NCBI RefSeq assembly: GCF_002087235.1
Contig: NZ_MUIO01000077.1
Span: 1-60,497, forward strand
DNA from: Pseudomonas floridensis
Lineage (GTDB): Bacteria > Pseudomonadota > Gammaproteobacteria > Pseudomonadales > Pseudomonadaceae
DNA: 60,497 nt
Direction: 5' to 3'
The notes beneath the pieces are model-generated. The model saw only the letters and a list, made by a program, of their open reading frames with translations. It had not been told where the DNA came from and ran no database searches. Position numbers and translations under genes: made by a program. Of the stretch, positions 1 through 9,275 are shown one piece after another. Each line of letters begins with the position of its first letter. Position 1 is the stretch's first letter.

Positions 1-1548
1 TATCTGCTGGCCAGCCTGCTGCTGCCCGATGTCGCCGCCAGTCTGCGTGGTCTATACGGGGCCGAGGTCGCAGGGCAACTGAATCTCAGTCTGGGCTGGT
101 GGCTCAGCGGCATTGGCGTCAGCCTCCTCGGCGCTCTGCTGGCCGGTGCCAACAGTTTGTTGCGAGCGGCGCGCCTGCCGCTGCTGGCGCTGGCCGATGC
201 TCAAGCCTGGCAGCAGGCACATGCTCGCTGGTTGCGTCGTCAGGGTTGGGTGGCCGTGATCTTTGCCGTCGTGGCGGTCGTCGCACTTTGGCTGGGCGAT
301 TCGCTGGGATCAGGCTTCGTCATGGTCTCCGCATTGTTACTCGGCGCGGCATTGGGGCTGCCCGTTTTACTGGATGCAATGCTCGGCGGATTGTTGAAGC
401 GCGGCCACTCGGTCACCGGTCAGTGGTTTTTCGCCGACTGCAGGCAACAGCTACCCACGCTGAGTCTGGCCTTGATGGCGTTGCTGCTGGCAATGGCCGC
501 CAACATCGGCGCAGGCAGCATGACTTCGGGCTTCCGTGAAACCTTCAATAGCTGGATGGCACAGCGTCTGACCGCAGAGCTGTACGTCAGCCCCCAAGAC
601 CCGACCCAGGCTGAACCGCTGCAGCGCTGGCTGAGCCAGCAACCGGCGATCACGGCGGTGCTGCCCAACTGGCAGGTGCCGATCCAATTGCACGGCTGGC
701 CCGCCGACCTGTTTGGTGTGATTGATCACAGCACCTACCGCCAGCACTGGGAACTGCTCGACGCTGCGGCGGGCAACCCTTGGGATCAACTGGCCGAGCA
801 GGACACGATCATGCTCAGCGAGCAAATGGCCCGGCGGCTGAACGTGCGCCTTGGCGATACCCTGCCCCTTCCGATGCCTGGCGGCCCCTGGCCGGTACGC
901 ATCGTTGGCATCTATGCCGACTACGGAAATCCGAAGGGCCATCTGCTGGTCAATTCCACGAAGCTGCTTGCCCACTGGCCGCAGCTGAAACCGGTCCGGT
1001 TCAATTTGCGGATCGCCCCGTCCGACATCGCCCCTCTGATCGCCTCGCTGCAGAAGCAGTTCGTTCTGGATGACAGCCGCATCATTGATCAGAGCCAGCT
1101 CAAGGGCTGGTCCAGCCAGGTATTCGAGCGCACGTTCGCAGCCACTGCCGCCCTCAACAGCCTGACCCTGGGTGTAGCGGGCATCGCGCTGTTCATCAGC
1201 CTGCTGACCCAGAGTCAGAGCCGCCTCGGGCAGCTTGCACCGCTCTGGGCGATGGGCGTCACGCGACGACACTTGATGCTGCTCAACCTCGCTCAGACCT
1301 GGATGCTGGCGGTGCTGACCGTGATCCTGGCATTGCCGCTGGGCATCGCTCTGGCCTGGTGCCTGAATACCGTGATCAATGTACAGGCCTTCGGCTGGCG
1401 ATTGCCGCTACGGGTCTTCCCGTGGCAATTGTTGCAGTTGATGAGCCTGGCGGTTCTGGCGACATTGCTCGCATCGGCCTGGCCGCTGTTCAGACTGTAC
1501 AGAAGCCGACCGAGCGATCTGCTGAGGACCTTTGCCGATGAACGTTAA
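1..1548 (+). CDS. FtsX-type ABC transporter permease, 5' end outside window
   Basis: The frame is open from base 1, so the true start lies upstream. The visible part is the C-terminal 515 residues of a MacB/FtsX-type permease. It shows several hydrophobic membrane segments, a large periplasmic domain in the middle, and a final three-helix block with the pattern usual for FtsX domains (ALNSLTLGVAGIALFISLL, then LAPLWAMGVTRRHLMLLNL). Permeases of this type do not move a solute through a channel; they use a LolD-like ATPase to extract or mechanically act on envelope molecules. The stop overlaps the start of the AttH-like lipoprotein by 11 bases, so the two are translationally coupled. This matches the attEFGH-type arrangement of ATPase, permease and AttH protein. 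The ATPase is presumably upstream. Family is clear; substrate is unknown. Confidence 0.85.
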   Translation, partial: YLLASLLLPDVAASLRGLYGAEVAGQLNLSLGWWLSGIGVSLLGALLAGANSLLRAARLPLLALADAQAWQQAHARWLRRQGWVAVIFAVVAVVALWLGDSLGSGFVMVSALLLGAALGLPVLLDAMLGGLLKRGHSVTGQWFFADCRQQLPTLSLALMALLLAMAANIGAGSMTSGFRETFNSWMAQRLTAELYVSPQDPTQAEPLQRWLSQQPAITAVLPNWQVPIQLHGWPADLFGVIDHSTYRQHWELLDAAAGNPWDQLAEQDTIMLSEQMARRLNVRLGDTLPLPMPGGPWPVRIVGIYADYGNPKGHLLVNSTKLLAHWPQLKPVRFNLRIAPSDIAPLIASLQKQFVLDDSRIIDQSQLKGWSSQVFERTFAATAALNSLTLGVAGIALFISLLTQSQSRLGQLAPLWAMGVTRRHLMLLNLAQTWMLAVLTVILALPLGIALAWCLNTVINVQAFGWRLPLRVFPWQLLQLMSLAVLATLLASAWPLFRLYRSRPSDLLRTFADER

Positions 1549-2614
1549 GTGGCTGGTCTTGATGGTCGCCCTGTTGCTGACGGCCTGCGATGACAAACCG
1601 GTCCCTGAATCCGGCTTCGCCGGGCTGGGCGACAAGGCGGACGCTTATACCCAGGTTGTGCCGGGCCGTGTGTTCGCTTTTCCAGAGGATCACGGACAGC
1701 ATCCGGGTTTTCGGATCGAGTGGTGGTACATCACGGCCACCTTGAAAAATGACCAGGATCAACAATTCGGCGTGCAATGGACACTGTTTCGCATCGCGTT
1801 AGGTCCTGGCACTGAAAATGGCAGCGGATGGCATGACGGCACGATCTGGCTAGGGCATGCTGCCGCCACATCAGCCACGGGACATCACTTTGCAGGGCGC
1901 TCCGCACGTGGCGGCGTGGGGCAGGCCAACGTGACGACGACGCCGTTCTCCGCCTGGATCGACGACTGGTCGATGAGCAGCGACTCCAACACAGAAGATC
2001 CTCTGGCCAGTATGCACTTGGTCGCCAGTGGTGAGGACTTCCGTTATAACCTGCACCTGACGTCCAAGAAGCCTTTGGTACTGCAAGGTGACAAGGGTTA
2101 CAGCCAGAAATCCGATGCAGGCCAGGCTTCCTATTACTACAGCCAGCCTTTTTTCGATGCCAAGGGCCGCGTAGAAATCGAAGGCAAAACCTATCAGGTC
2201 ACCGGCAACGCCTGGCTGGACCGGGAGTGGAGCAGTCAACCCTTGACCGCCAATCAAACCGGCTGGGACTGGTTTTCCCTGCAATTGGCAGGTGGCGAGC
2301 GGCTGATGCTTTACCGGATTCGCCATAAGAATGGCGAGCACTACGTCACCGGGAACTGGATAGCGGCTGATGGGAGCACTCAATTGCTGAACGCGGGTGA
2401 AGTCAGCCTGGAGCCGCTCAACCTCACGGATATCGGCGATCGCCAGTTGCCTACACGCTGGTCGATCAAGATCCCCGGCAAGCACCTGGACATCACCACC
2501 AAGGCGCTCAACTCCAAAGCCTGGATGGGTCTGAATATCCCGTACTGGGAAGGTCCGGTGACGTTCGATGGCAGCCAGCGAGGCGTCGGCTACCTGGAGA
2601 TGACCGGGTATTGA
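1538..2614 (+). CDS. AttH-like / CrtC-type lipocalin-fold lipoprotein
   Basis: This 358-residue protein begins with a lipoprotein signal (MNVKWLVLMVALLLTAC, lipobox LTAC) and therefore should be anchored in the outer membrane or periplasmic face. The body is typical of the AttH/hydroxyneurosporene-synthase-like family: an early RIEWWYITATL block, a WLDREWSSQPL motif in the middle and a C-terminal YWEGPVTFDGSQRGVGYLEM block. The ATG at 1538 is preferred because it directly precedes the lipoprotein signal and overlaps the permease stop. AttH proteins are usually co-encoded with an FtsX-type ABC transporter, as here, and are thought to bind a lipophilic ligand. The actual ligand cannot be read from the sequence, and carotenoid hydratase annotations for this family in Pseudomonas are probably misleading. 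Confidence 0.85.
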   Translation: MNVKWLVLMVALLLTACDDKPVPESGFAGLGDKADAYTQVVPGRVFAFPEDHGQHPGFRIEWWYITATLKNDQDQQFGVQWTLFRIALGPGTENGSGWHDGTIWLGHAAATSATGHHFAGRSARGGVGQANVTTTPFSAWIDDWSMSSDSNTEDPLASMHLVASGEDFRYNLHLTSKKPLVLQGDKGYSQKSDAGQASYYYSQPFFDAKGRVEIEGKTYQVTGNAWLDREWSSQPLTANQTGWDWFSLQLAGGERLMLYRIRHKNGEHYVTGNWIAADGSTQLLNAGEVSLEPLNLTDIGDRQLPTRWSIKIPGKHLDITTKALNSKAWMGLNIPYWEGPVTFDGSQRGVGYLEMTGY

Positions 2615-2740
2615 ACGGCGTCCAGCCTGACATAAAGCTGCACGTAATCCGGGCTGCAGGCCGATAGCCACGCCCAGCGAGAGCCCCTTCTTATAACTTT
2701 TTGATCTAAAACTACCGCGATTGGCTCGGGTCAGTTTCTG

Positions 2741-2764
2741 GGTGACTGCACTTTCTCAGTCACC
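2741..2764. promoter_or_regulatory. Inverted repeat in leader of NAGGN operon
   Basis: A perfect 8-base inverted repeat (GGTGACTG, 8-base loop, CAGTCACC) lies 27 bases before the asnO start codon, just upstream of its ribosome-binding site (AAGGA). It could be a protein operator or an mRNA hairpin affecting the leader. NAGGN genes are known to be osmotically induced, but nothing in the sequence tells which regulator would act here. Confidence 0.4.
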
Positions 2765-2791
2765 TCCCCAACGGAAACCCGGTAAGGACTT

Positions 2792-4564
2792 ATGTGCGGA
2801 TTAGCAGGTGAACTACGTTTCGACCATCAACCAGCGGACCTTGCCGCTGTTGAACGTATTACCCATGAGCTGGCGCCTCGCGGCCCGGATGCGTGGGGGT
2901 TTCACAGCCAGGGGCCGATTGCCCTTGGTCATCGCCGACTGAAAATCATGGACCTGTCCGATGGTTCGGCGCAGCCCATGATCGATAGCCATCTGGGCCT
3001 GTCGATGGCCTTCAACGGCGCGATTTATAACTTTCCGGAATTGCGTGCCGAGCTTGAAGCGCTGGGTTATTCGTTCCATTCCGGTGGCGACACTGAAGTG
3101 CTGCTCAAGGGCTATCACGCGTGGGGCGCAGACATGTTGCCCAAGCTCAATGGCATGTTCGCGTTCGCCATCTGGGAGCGCGACAGCAAGCGCCTGTTCA
3201 TTGCTCGTGACCGACTGGGCGTCAAGCCGCTGTACCTGTCGAAAACCGACAAACGTCTGCGCTTCGCCTCGTCGCTGCCTGCGCTGCTCAAGGGCGGTGA
3301 CATCAGCCCGCTGCTCGACCCGATTGCACTCAATCATTACCTGAATTTCCACGCCGTGGTGCCTGCGCCGCGCACTCTGCTCGCGGGTGTGGAAAAGCTG
3401 CCGCCCGCCAGCTGGATGCGCATTGATGCCAGTGGCCAGGTCGAACAAAAAGTTTGGTGGACACTGCCGTACGGTCCTCACGAGGACGAGAAAAACCTCA
3501 CGCTGGAAGACTGGCGCGACCGCGTACTGGACAGCACCCGCGAAGCCGTGGCGATTCGCCAACGCGCTGCCGTGGATGTCGGTGTACTGCTTTCGGGCGG
3601 CGTCGACTCCAGCATGCTGGTCGGCCTGCTGCGTGAAGTAGGTGTCGAGGACCTGTCGACATTCTCCATCGGTTTCCAGGATGCCGGTGGCGAGCGTGGC
3701 GACGAGTTCCAGTATTCGGACCTGATCGCCAAACATTACGGCACCCGTCACCATCAGCTGCGCATTCAGGAAAGCGAGATCATCGAGCAGTTGCCCGCCG
3801 CGTTTCGTGCGATGAGCGAACCGATGGTCAGCCACGACTGCATCGCCTTCTACCTGCTGTCCCGTGAAGTGGCCAAACATTGCAAGGTGGTCCAGAGCGG
3901 CCAGGGCGCAGATGAACTGTTTGCTGGCTATCACTGGTACCCACAAGTCGATGGCGCGAAAGACCCGGTTGCGGCCTACCGCGATGCCTTCGTCGACCGC
4001 AGCTACGCTGAATACGCTGAAACCGTGCAGCCCAAATGGCTGACACCCAACGATGCGGCCGGTGATTTCGTACGCGACCACTTCGCCCAACCCGGTGCCA
4101 GCGCGGCAGTCGACAAGGCCCTGCGTCTGGACAGCACCGTGATGCTGGTGGATGACCCGGTCAAGCGCGTGGACAACATGACTATGGCCTGGGGCCTGGA
4201 AGCACGTACGCCGTTCCTGGATTATCGCCTGGTCGAGTTGTCGGCGCGCATTCCCGGCAAATTCAAGCTGCCGGATGGCGGCAAGCATGTGCTGAAAGAA
4301 GCCGCACGCATGGTCATTCCGTCCGAGGTCATCGACCGCAAGAAAGGCTATTTCCCGGTACCAGGCCTCAAGCACTTGCAGGGCGACACCCTCAATTGGG
4401 TGCGCGAGCTGCTGACCGATTCCAGCCAGGACCGTGGCCTGTTCAATCCGGCCATGATCGACAAGCTGTTGACCAATCCCGAGGGCCAGCTCACGCCACT
4501 GCGTGGCTCCAAGCTGTGGCAACTGGCTGCGCTGAACCTGTGGCTCAGCGAACAAGGACTGTGA
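2792..4564 (+). CDS. asnO: N-acetylglutaminylglutamine amidotransferase (AsnB family)
   Basis: This 590-residue class II glutamine amidotransferase converts the terminal carboxylate of N-acetylglutaminylglutamine to the amide, giving the osmolyte NAGGN. Cys2 (MCGLAGELRF) is the N-terminal nucleophile of the glutaminase domain (about 1-190). The synthetase domain carries the PP-loop LLSGGVDSSMLVGLL near residue 270 and the VDNMTMAWGLEARTPFLD block near 460. Ordinary asparagine synthetase B is similar, but the identity follows from the next two genes, which form the standard NAGGN trio. The start has a good ribosome-binding site (AAGGA) and the required Cys at position 2. The gene ends 3 bases before ngg, so the genes are one operon. 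Confidence 0.92.
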   Translation: MCGLAGELRFDHQPADLAAVERITHELAPRGPDAWGFHSQGPIALGHRRLKIMDLSDGSAQPMIDSHLGLSMAFNGAIYNFPELRAELEALGYSFHSGGDTEVLLKGYHAWGADMLPKLNGMFAFAIWERDSKRLFIARDRLGVKPLYLSKTDKRLRFASSLPALLKGGDISPLLDPIALNHYLNFHAVVPAPRTLLAGVEKLPPASWMRIDASGQVEQKVWWTLPYGPHEDEKNLTLEDWRDRVLDSTREAVAIRQRAAVDVGVLLSGGVDSSMLVGLLREVGVEDLSTFSIGFQDAGGERGDEFQYSDLIAKHYGTRHHQLRIQESEIIEQLPAAFRAMSEPMVSHDCIAFYLLSREVAKHCKVVQSGQGADELFAGYHWYPQVDGAKDPVAAYRDAFVDRSYAEYAETVQPKWLTPNDAAGDFVRDHFAQPGASAAVDKALRLDSTVMLVDDPVKRVDNMTMAWGLEARTPFLDYRLVELSARIPGKFKLPDGGKHVLKEAARMVIPSEVIDRKKGYFPVPGLKHLQGDTLNWVRELLTDSSQDRGLFNPAMIDKLLTNPEGQLTPLRGSKLWQLAALNLWLSEQGL

Positions 4565-4567
4565 TCC

Positions 4568-6316
4568 ATGAAACAGAATGCGACGACTTATAGCCAACGC
4601 CTGTTGCGCCGACAGTCGCCCTCGTATGAACGTCTGCAAGCGCGTTTCGCCGAAGACGGCAGCCAGCCGGATGCGGAGCCGCTGGCCCTGCACTGCGGCT
4701 GGGGGCGGCTGCTGATCGGCCATACCTTTCCGGATCCGGCGGCGCTGGCGCAGGACCTGCTCAACGAAAAGCCCGGCGAGCGTGACATTGCGCTTTACGT
4801 GGCCGCCCCGCAACAGGTTCTGGCGCAGGCCCCGCAACAGCTGTTTCTCGACCCTTCGGATACCTTGCGTTTGTGGTTCAGCGACTATCGCCCGGCGCAT
4901 CGCGTGTTCCGTGGCTATCGCATCCGCCGTGCTCAGAGCGAATCCGACTGGCAGGCGATCAATAACCTGTACCTGGCGCGGGGTATGCTGCCTATCGATC
5001 ACTCGCTGTTGACTCCTCGTCATCAGGGCGGTCCGGTTTACTGGATCGCTGAAGATGAGAGCACCAACACGGTGATCGGCAGCGTGATGGGCCTGAACCA
5101 CCAGAAAGCCTTCAACGATCCAGAAAAAGGCAGCAGCCTGTGGTGCCTGGCGGTGGATCCGCAATGCACGCGTCCCGGTGTCGGTGAAGTGCTGGTCCGA
5201 CATCTGGTCGAGCATTTCATGAGCCGGGGTCTCAGCTACCTCGACCTGTCGGTGCTACATGACAATGAACAAGCCAAGGCGCTGTATGCCAAGCTGAATT
5301 TCCGCAATCTGCAGACGTTCGCCATCAAGCGCAAGAACGGCATCAATGAGTCGCTGTTTCTCGGCCCAGGCCCGCAGGCGGAATTCAATCCCTATGCGCG
5401 GATCATCGTCGAAGAAGCCCACCGCCGCGGCATCGACGTGCAGGTGGACGACGCTGACGCCGGGCTGTTCACGCTCAGTTACGGCGGTCGGCGCATCCGC
5501 TGCCGCGAGTCGCTGAGCGATCTGACCAGCGCGGTGAGCATGACCTTGTGCCAGGATAAAAGCCTGACCCATCGAGCGCTTAAAGCCGCAGGCTTGCGTT
5601 TGCCTGCCCAGCAGCGGGCCGGCAGTGAAGAACAGAACCGTGCCTTTCTCGAGCAACACGGTCAGGTGGTGGTCAAGCCGCTGGATGGCGAACAGGGTCA
5701 GGGCGTTGCCGTGGACCTGCGTACGCTGGAAGACGTGCAGAACGCCATCGAACGTGCCCGTCAGTTCGATACCCGCGTGATTCTGGAAAGTTTTCACGAA
5801 GGCCTTGATCTGCGTATCGTCGTGATCGGTTTCGATGTGGTGGCGGCGGCGATCCGTCGCCCCGCTGAAATCATTGGTGATGGTCGCCACACCATCAAAC
5901 AGTTGATCGAAGCGCAGAGCCGCCGCCGTGAAGCGGCGACCGATGGCGAGAGCCGCATCCCGATGGACGAGGAAACCGAACGTACCGTACGTGAGGCTGG
6001 CCACGACTATTCGAGCATTCTGCCGATGGACGAGCGCCTGGCTGTGCGTCGCACCGCCAATCTGCACACCGGTGGCTGTCTGGAAGATGTCACCGCGATC
6101 CTGCACCCGGTGCTGGTCGACGCCGCAGTACGTGCTGCACGAGCGCTGGACATTCCGGTGGTCGGTCTGGACCTGATGGTCCCGGCCGCCGATCAGCCCG
6201 AGTATGTGTTCATTGAAGCCAATGAGCGCGTCGGACTCGCCAATCACGAACCTCAACCTACTGCCGAACGCTTCGTCGATCTGCTGTTCCCGCACAGCCT
6301 GCCTGCGCACACCTAG
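4568..6316 (+). CDS. ngg: N-acetylglutaminylglutamine synthetase (GNAT + ATP-grasp)
   Basis: This 582-residue fusion has an N-terminal GNAT acetyltransferase region (about 110-275, with LWCLAVDPQCTRPGVGEVLVRHLVE as the acetyl-CoA binding stretch) and a C-terminal ATP-grasp ligase similar to cyanophycin synthetase and GshAB (about 285-575, with VVVKPLDGEQGQGVAVDL and FIEANERVGLANHEPQP). The architecture explains acetylation of glutamine and peptide-bond formation to a second glutamine. The product feeds the amidotransferase encoded 3 bases upstream. A 9-base hairpin (AAGCGACGA, loop CCTGA, TCGTCGCTT) lies after the stop at 6338-6360, between this gene and the peptidase gene. The architecture is diagnostic, so confidence is high. 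Confidence 0.93.
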   Translation: MKQNATTYSQRLLRRQSPSYERLQARFAEDGSQPDAEPLALHCGWGRLLIGHTFPDPAALAQDLLNEKPGERDIALYVAAPQQVLAQAPQQLFLDPSDTLRLWFSDYRPAHRVFRGYRIRRAQSESDWQAINNLYLARGMLPIDHSLLTPRHQGGPVYWIAEDESTNTVIGSVMGLNHQKAFNDPEKGSSLWCLAVDPQCTRPGVGEVLVRHLVEHFMSRGLSYLDLSVLHDNEQAKALYAKLNFRNLQTFAIKRKNGINESLFLGPGPQAEFNPYARIIVEEAHRRGIDVQVDDADAGLFTLSYGGRRIRCRESLSDLTSAVSMTLCQDKSLTHRALKAAGLRLPAQQRAGSEEQNRAFLEQHGQVVVKPLDGEQGQGVAVDLRTLEDVQNAIERARQFDTRVILESFHEGLDLRIVVIGFDVVAAAIRRPAEIIGDGRHTIKQLIEAQSRRREAATDGESRIPMDEETERTVREAGHDYSSILPMDERLAVRRTANLHTGGCLEDVTAILHPVLVDAAVRAARALDIPVVGLDLMVPAADQPEYVFIEANERVGLANHEPQPTAERFVDLLFPHSLPAHT

Positions 6317-6399
6317 ACAGCTCCAGGTCCCGGGCCGAAGCGACGACCTGATCGTCGCTTGCGCCCGGTGCTTGCCGCTTTACCCAAGAGGAGCCTTCC

Positions 6400-7596
6400 A
6401 TGACCCCTGCAACCATCCCCGATCCGGATCTGAAGTACCTGCAGAAAGTTCTGTTGGAAATGCTCGCGATCCCAAGCCCGACCGGTTTCACCGACACTAT
6501 CGTGCGTTACGTCGCCGAGCGTCTGGAAGAACTCGGCATTCCGTTCGAACTGACTCGTCGTGGCACCATTCGCGCGACGCTCAAGGGCAAACAGAACTCG
6601 CCCGACCGCGCCGTCTCTGCGCACCTGGACACCATTGGTGCCAGTGTTCGCGAGGTCAAGGAAAATGGTCGTCTGGCCTTGGCGGCCGTTGGCTGCTGGT
6701 CGAGCCGCTTTGCCGAAGGCAGTCGGGTCAGTGTGTTCACCGACACCGGTATCATTCGCGGCAGCGTACTGCCGCTGATGGCCTCCGGGCACGCATTCAA
6801 TACTGCGGTCGATGAGATGCCGATCAGTTGGGACCATGTCGAGTTGCGTCTGGATGCCTACTGCACCACCCGCGCCGACTGCGAATCGCTGGGTATCGGC
6901 ATCGGCGACTTCGTGGCCTTCGACCCGCTGCCCGAGTTCACCGAAAGCGGGCACATCAGCGCTCGACACCTCGATGACAAGGCTGGTGTTGCCGCGCTGT
7001 TGGCCGCGCTGAAATCCATTGTCGACAGCGGTGCCGAGCCGTTGATCGACTGCCATCCGCTGTTCACCATCACCGAGGAGACCGGCACGGGTGCTGCGGG
7101 TGTGTTGCCGTGGGATGTGAGCGAATTCGTCGGCATCGACATCGCCCCCGTCGCGCCGGGCCAGCACTCCAGCGAACATGCGGTCAGCGTGGCCATGCAG
7201 GATTCGGGCGGCCCTTATGACTATCACCTGTCCCGCCATTTACTGCGCCTGGGCGTCGACAATGAATTGCCAGTGCGCCGCGACCTGTTCCGGTATTACT
7301 ACAGCGACGCGCACTCGGCCGTCACTTCCGGCCACGATATCCGCACTGCCCTGCTGGCCTTCGGCTGCGATGCGACTCACGGTTACGAGCGCACGCACAT
7401 CGACAGCCTCGCGGCCCTCAGCAAACTGCTGGGCGCCTACATGCTCAGTCCGCCGGTGTTCGCCAGCGACGCTAAACCGGGTCAGGCTTCACTGGAACAG
7501 TTCAGTCATCAGATCGAACACGATGCGCAGATGGAGTCAGACACCCGCGTGCCACCCGTGGACAGCCTGATCGGACAGAATCGCGAAGAGAACTGA
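6400..7596 (+). CDS. NAGGN-system M42 family metallopeptidase
   Basis: This 398-residue protein belongs to the M42/M20-related co-catalytic zinc aminopeptidases. Visible metal and catalytic motifs are AHLDTIG, HLDDKAG, the acid pair in ITEETGTGAAG, GIDIAPV and the late ATHGYERTH. It is the third gene of the conserved NAGGN trio, so its likely task is turnover or processing of the acetylated dipeptide, perhaps when osmotic stress ends; that role is inferred from genomic association. A strong ribosome-binding site (AGAGGAG) precedes the ATG. A hairpin followed by a short T run lies about 60 bases after the stop and may end the operon. Confidence 0.9.
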   Translation: MTPATIPDPDLKYLQKVLLEMLAIPSPTGFTDTIVRYVAERLEELGIPFELTRRGTIRATLKGKQNSPDRAVSAHLDTIGASVREVKENGRLALAAVGCWSSRFAEGSRVSVFTDTGIIRGSVLPLMASGHAFNTAVDEMPISWDHVELRLDAYCTTRADCESLGIGIGDFVAFDPLPEFTESGHISARHLDDKAGVAALLAALKSIVDSGAEPLIDCHPLFTITEETGTGAAGVLPWDVSEFVGIDIAPVAPGQHSSEHAVSVAMQDSGGPYDYHLSRHLLRLGVDNELPVRRDLFRYYYSDAHSAVTSGHDIRTALLAFGCDATHGYERTHIDSLAALSKLLGAYMLSPPVFASDAKPGQASLEQFSHQIEHDAQMESDTRVPPVDSLIGQNREEN

Positions 7597-7655
7597 TCGA
7601 AAAAAACCGGTCGACAACGCAGCAAGGCCATTCCCGTGCAGGCCTGACGGGCGTG

Positions 7656-7680
7656 GTCTTGTTCGCCGGAACAGGACTTT
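7656..7680 (+). terminator. Probable terminator after NAGGN operon
   Basis: GTCTTGTTC and GAACAGGAC form a nine-position stem with one G-T pair and a GCCG loop, followed by TTTG. It lies 59 bases after the M42 peptidase stop, before the next gene on the same strand. Confidence 0.5.
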
Positions 7681-7749
7681 GACCGCCTCACAAATTGCGA
7701 CACCCTACGCTGCACACTATCATCGCCGGCTATCGACACGAGAACCGCC

Positions 7750-7977
7750 ATGCTCATTCCCTACGACCAGCTTGAACCCGATACCCTCACCCGCCTGATC
7801 GAGGACTTCGTCACGCGGGAAGGCACTGACAATGGCGACGAGACGCCGCTGCAGACCCGCGTTCTGCGCGTACGTCATGCGCTGACCAAAGGTCAGGCGG
7901 TGATCTTCTTCGATCTGGAAAGCCAGCAGTGTCAACTGATGCTCAAGCACGACGTGCCCAAGGAGTTCTTTGACTGA
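7750..7977 (+). CDS. YheU family protein (UPF0270)
   Basis: This 75-residue acidic protein starts MLIPYDQLEPDTLTRLIEDFVTREGTD and contains the family-typical stretch GQAVIFFDLESQQCQL. It matches the YheU/UPF0270 family in length and over its full sequence. The family is widespread in gammaproteobacteria and has no established function. It ends 3 bases before the stop of the convergent csrA-like gene, leaving no room for a terminator between them. Confidence 0.88.
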   Translation: MLIPYDQLEPDTLTRLIEDFVTREGTDNGDETPLQTRVLRVRHALTKGQAVIFFDLESQQCQLMLKHDVPKEFFD

Positions 7978-7980
7978 AGG

Positions 7981-8178
7981 TCAGGCAGCCGGCGACCCGG
8001 ATTGCTGCTGCGCCAGCTTGTTGGCGATACGCCGGAACACTTCGGCGCGGTGGATCTTGATGTCCTTGGGCGCATCGATGCCCAGCCGGACCTGATTGCC
8101 ATTGACCCCCAGAATCTGCACGGTGATGTCATCACCAATCGAAAAGGTCTCACCGATTTCCCGCGTCAGTACCAGCAT
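7981..8178 (-). CDS. csrA: CsrA/RsmA family RNA-binding regulator
   Basis: This 65-residue protein reads MLVLTREIGETFSIGDDITV and continues with the family core NQVRLGIDAPKDIKIHRAEVFRRI. CsrA proteins are dimers that bind GGA motifs in mRNA leaders and are titrated by RsmX/Y/Z-type RNAs. The residues after the LTR start differ from classical Pseudomonas RsmA (LTRRVGETLMVG as remembered) and RsmE, so this is probably one of the additional CsrA paralogues that P. syringae strains carry. The ATG at 8178 is preferred over an in-frame TTG six bases upstream because it gives the canonical MLVLTR start and sits about 8 bases from AGAGAG. The conserved Arg of the binding surface (APKDIKIHRAEV) is present. 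Confidence 0.92.
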   Translation of the reverse strand: MLVLTREIGETFSIGDDITVQILGVNGNQVRLGIDAPKDIKIHRAEVFRRIANKLAQQQSGSPAA

Positions 8179-8359
8179 GTTCAACTCTCTTGTTGTTACA
8201 AAAGAGTCAGCGTGCAGTGCCGGACGGAGGGCAGCAATACGGTGTTGGCAAATCAGTAATGCCCTTCAAGCGCATCGGAATGCACCGAAGGACATGCCCT
8301 ACTTTCAAGCCTAAAACGTAGGAAAACTCTCTTCTTACGCGCCCGACCGACACGAACGG

Positions 8360-9172
8360 TCAGTGCGACTGCCGGGCCTTGGCACGCATTTTCCCGCACA
8401 TGACCGTCATTTCGTCGTACATCGCCTGCGGATGCTTGCGCTTCAATTCCCAGGCCAGGCGGCCCTCTTCGTGCGGCAGGATCATGAATTCGCCTTTGCC
8501 GACCTGCTCGAAAATGTGGTCGGCGATGTCACTGGCGGTGATCGGGGACTTCTCCAGCAGCCTGCCAATCTGCGCTTTCATGGAGGGCGTCGGTCCACGA
8601 AACGAATCCAGCAGGTTGGTCTGGAAGAACGAAGGGCAGACGACGTGCACATCAATTTCCTGATCGCACAACTCCACCAGCAGGCTTTCCGACAGCGCGA
8701 CCACACCGGCTTTGGCAACGTTGTAGTTGCTCATCGCCGGAGCCTGCATCAAGGCGGCCATGGACGCGATATTGATGATTTTGCCCTTGCTGGCCTGGAG
8801 CATCGGCAGGAACGCCTTGCAGCCCTTGACCACGCCCATCAGGTTGATTGCGATCTGCCAGTCCCAGTCTTCCAGCGACAGCTCATTGAAGAACCCGCCT
8901 GACGCCACGCCCGCGTTGTTGACGATAACGTCGATGCCGCCGAAACGCTCTTCACAGGCCTGAGCGAAAGCGGTGAGCTGGCTGTAGTCGCGTACATCGC
9001 AACGCTGGACGAAACCGTCACCGCCCGCTTCGCGCACCATCGCAAGGGTTTGCTGCAGACCGGTGTCGTTGACGTCCGACAACGCCAGCCGCCAGCCTTC
9101 GCGCGCCCAGCGCAGTGCAATTTCACGGCCCAGACCCGAGCCTGCGCCGGTAATCATGATGCGGTTCTGCAT
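8360..9172 (-). CDS. Short-chain dehydrogenase/reductase
   Basis: This 270-residue classical SDR shows the cofactor motif TGAGSGLG at residues 8-15, the NNAGVASGG strand-4 motif, the catalytic Ser in IINIASMA, and the YNVAK catalytic Tyr/Lys motif. An Asp after the second beta strand (LALSDVN) suggests NAD(H) preference. The ATG at 9172 was chosen because the Rossmann fold begins immediately after it (MQNRIMITGAG); a longer reading would add 15 residues before the fold. The substrate is not evident. The gene stands alone between csrA and a DUF2784 gene on the same strand. Confidence 0.88.
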   Translation of the reverse strand: MQNRIMITGAGSGLGREIALRWAREGWRLALSDVNDTGLQQTLAMVREAGGDGFVQRCDVRDYSQLTAFAQACEERFGGIDVIVNNAGVASGGFFNELSLEDWDWQIAINLMGVVKGCKAFLPMLQASKGKIINIASMAALMQAPAMSNYNVAKAGVVALSESLLVELCDQEIDVHVVCPSFFQTNLLDSFRGPTPSMKAQIGRLLEKSPITASDIADHIFEQVGKGEFMILPHEEGRLAWELKRKHPQAMYDEMTVMCGKMRAKARQSH

Positions 9173-9275
9173 AACGGAATGCCTTGTGATGTACGGGAGT
9201 AGACGGAGTGTAATCACAGCCGGGCCTGTGCATCCCCACCATCAAGACGCTGAATGCCTGGAGCAAACCCGCGGC

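Noticed and set aside
2792..4564. Housekeeping asparagine synthetase asnB
   Set aside because: The downstream GNAT/ATP-grasp fusion and M42 peptidase are specific to the NAGGN operon.
2813..5215. 800-codon open frame on the minus strand
   Set aside because: It is a shadow of the NAGGN genes asnO and ngg, whose catalytic motifs are intact on the plus strand; its translation resembles no protein.
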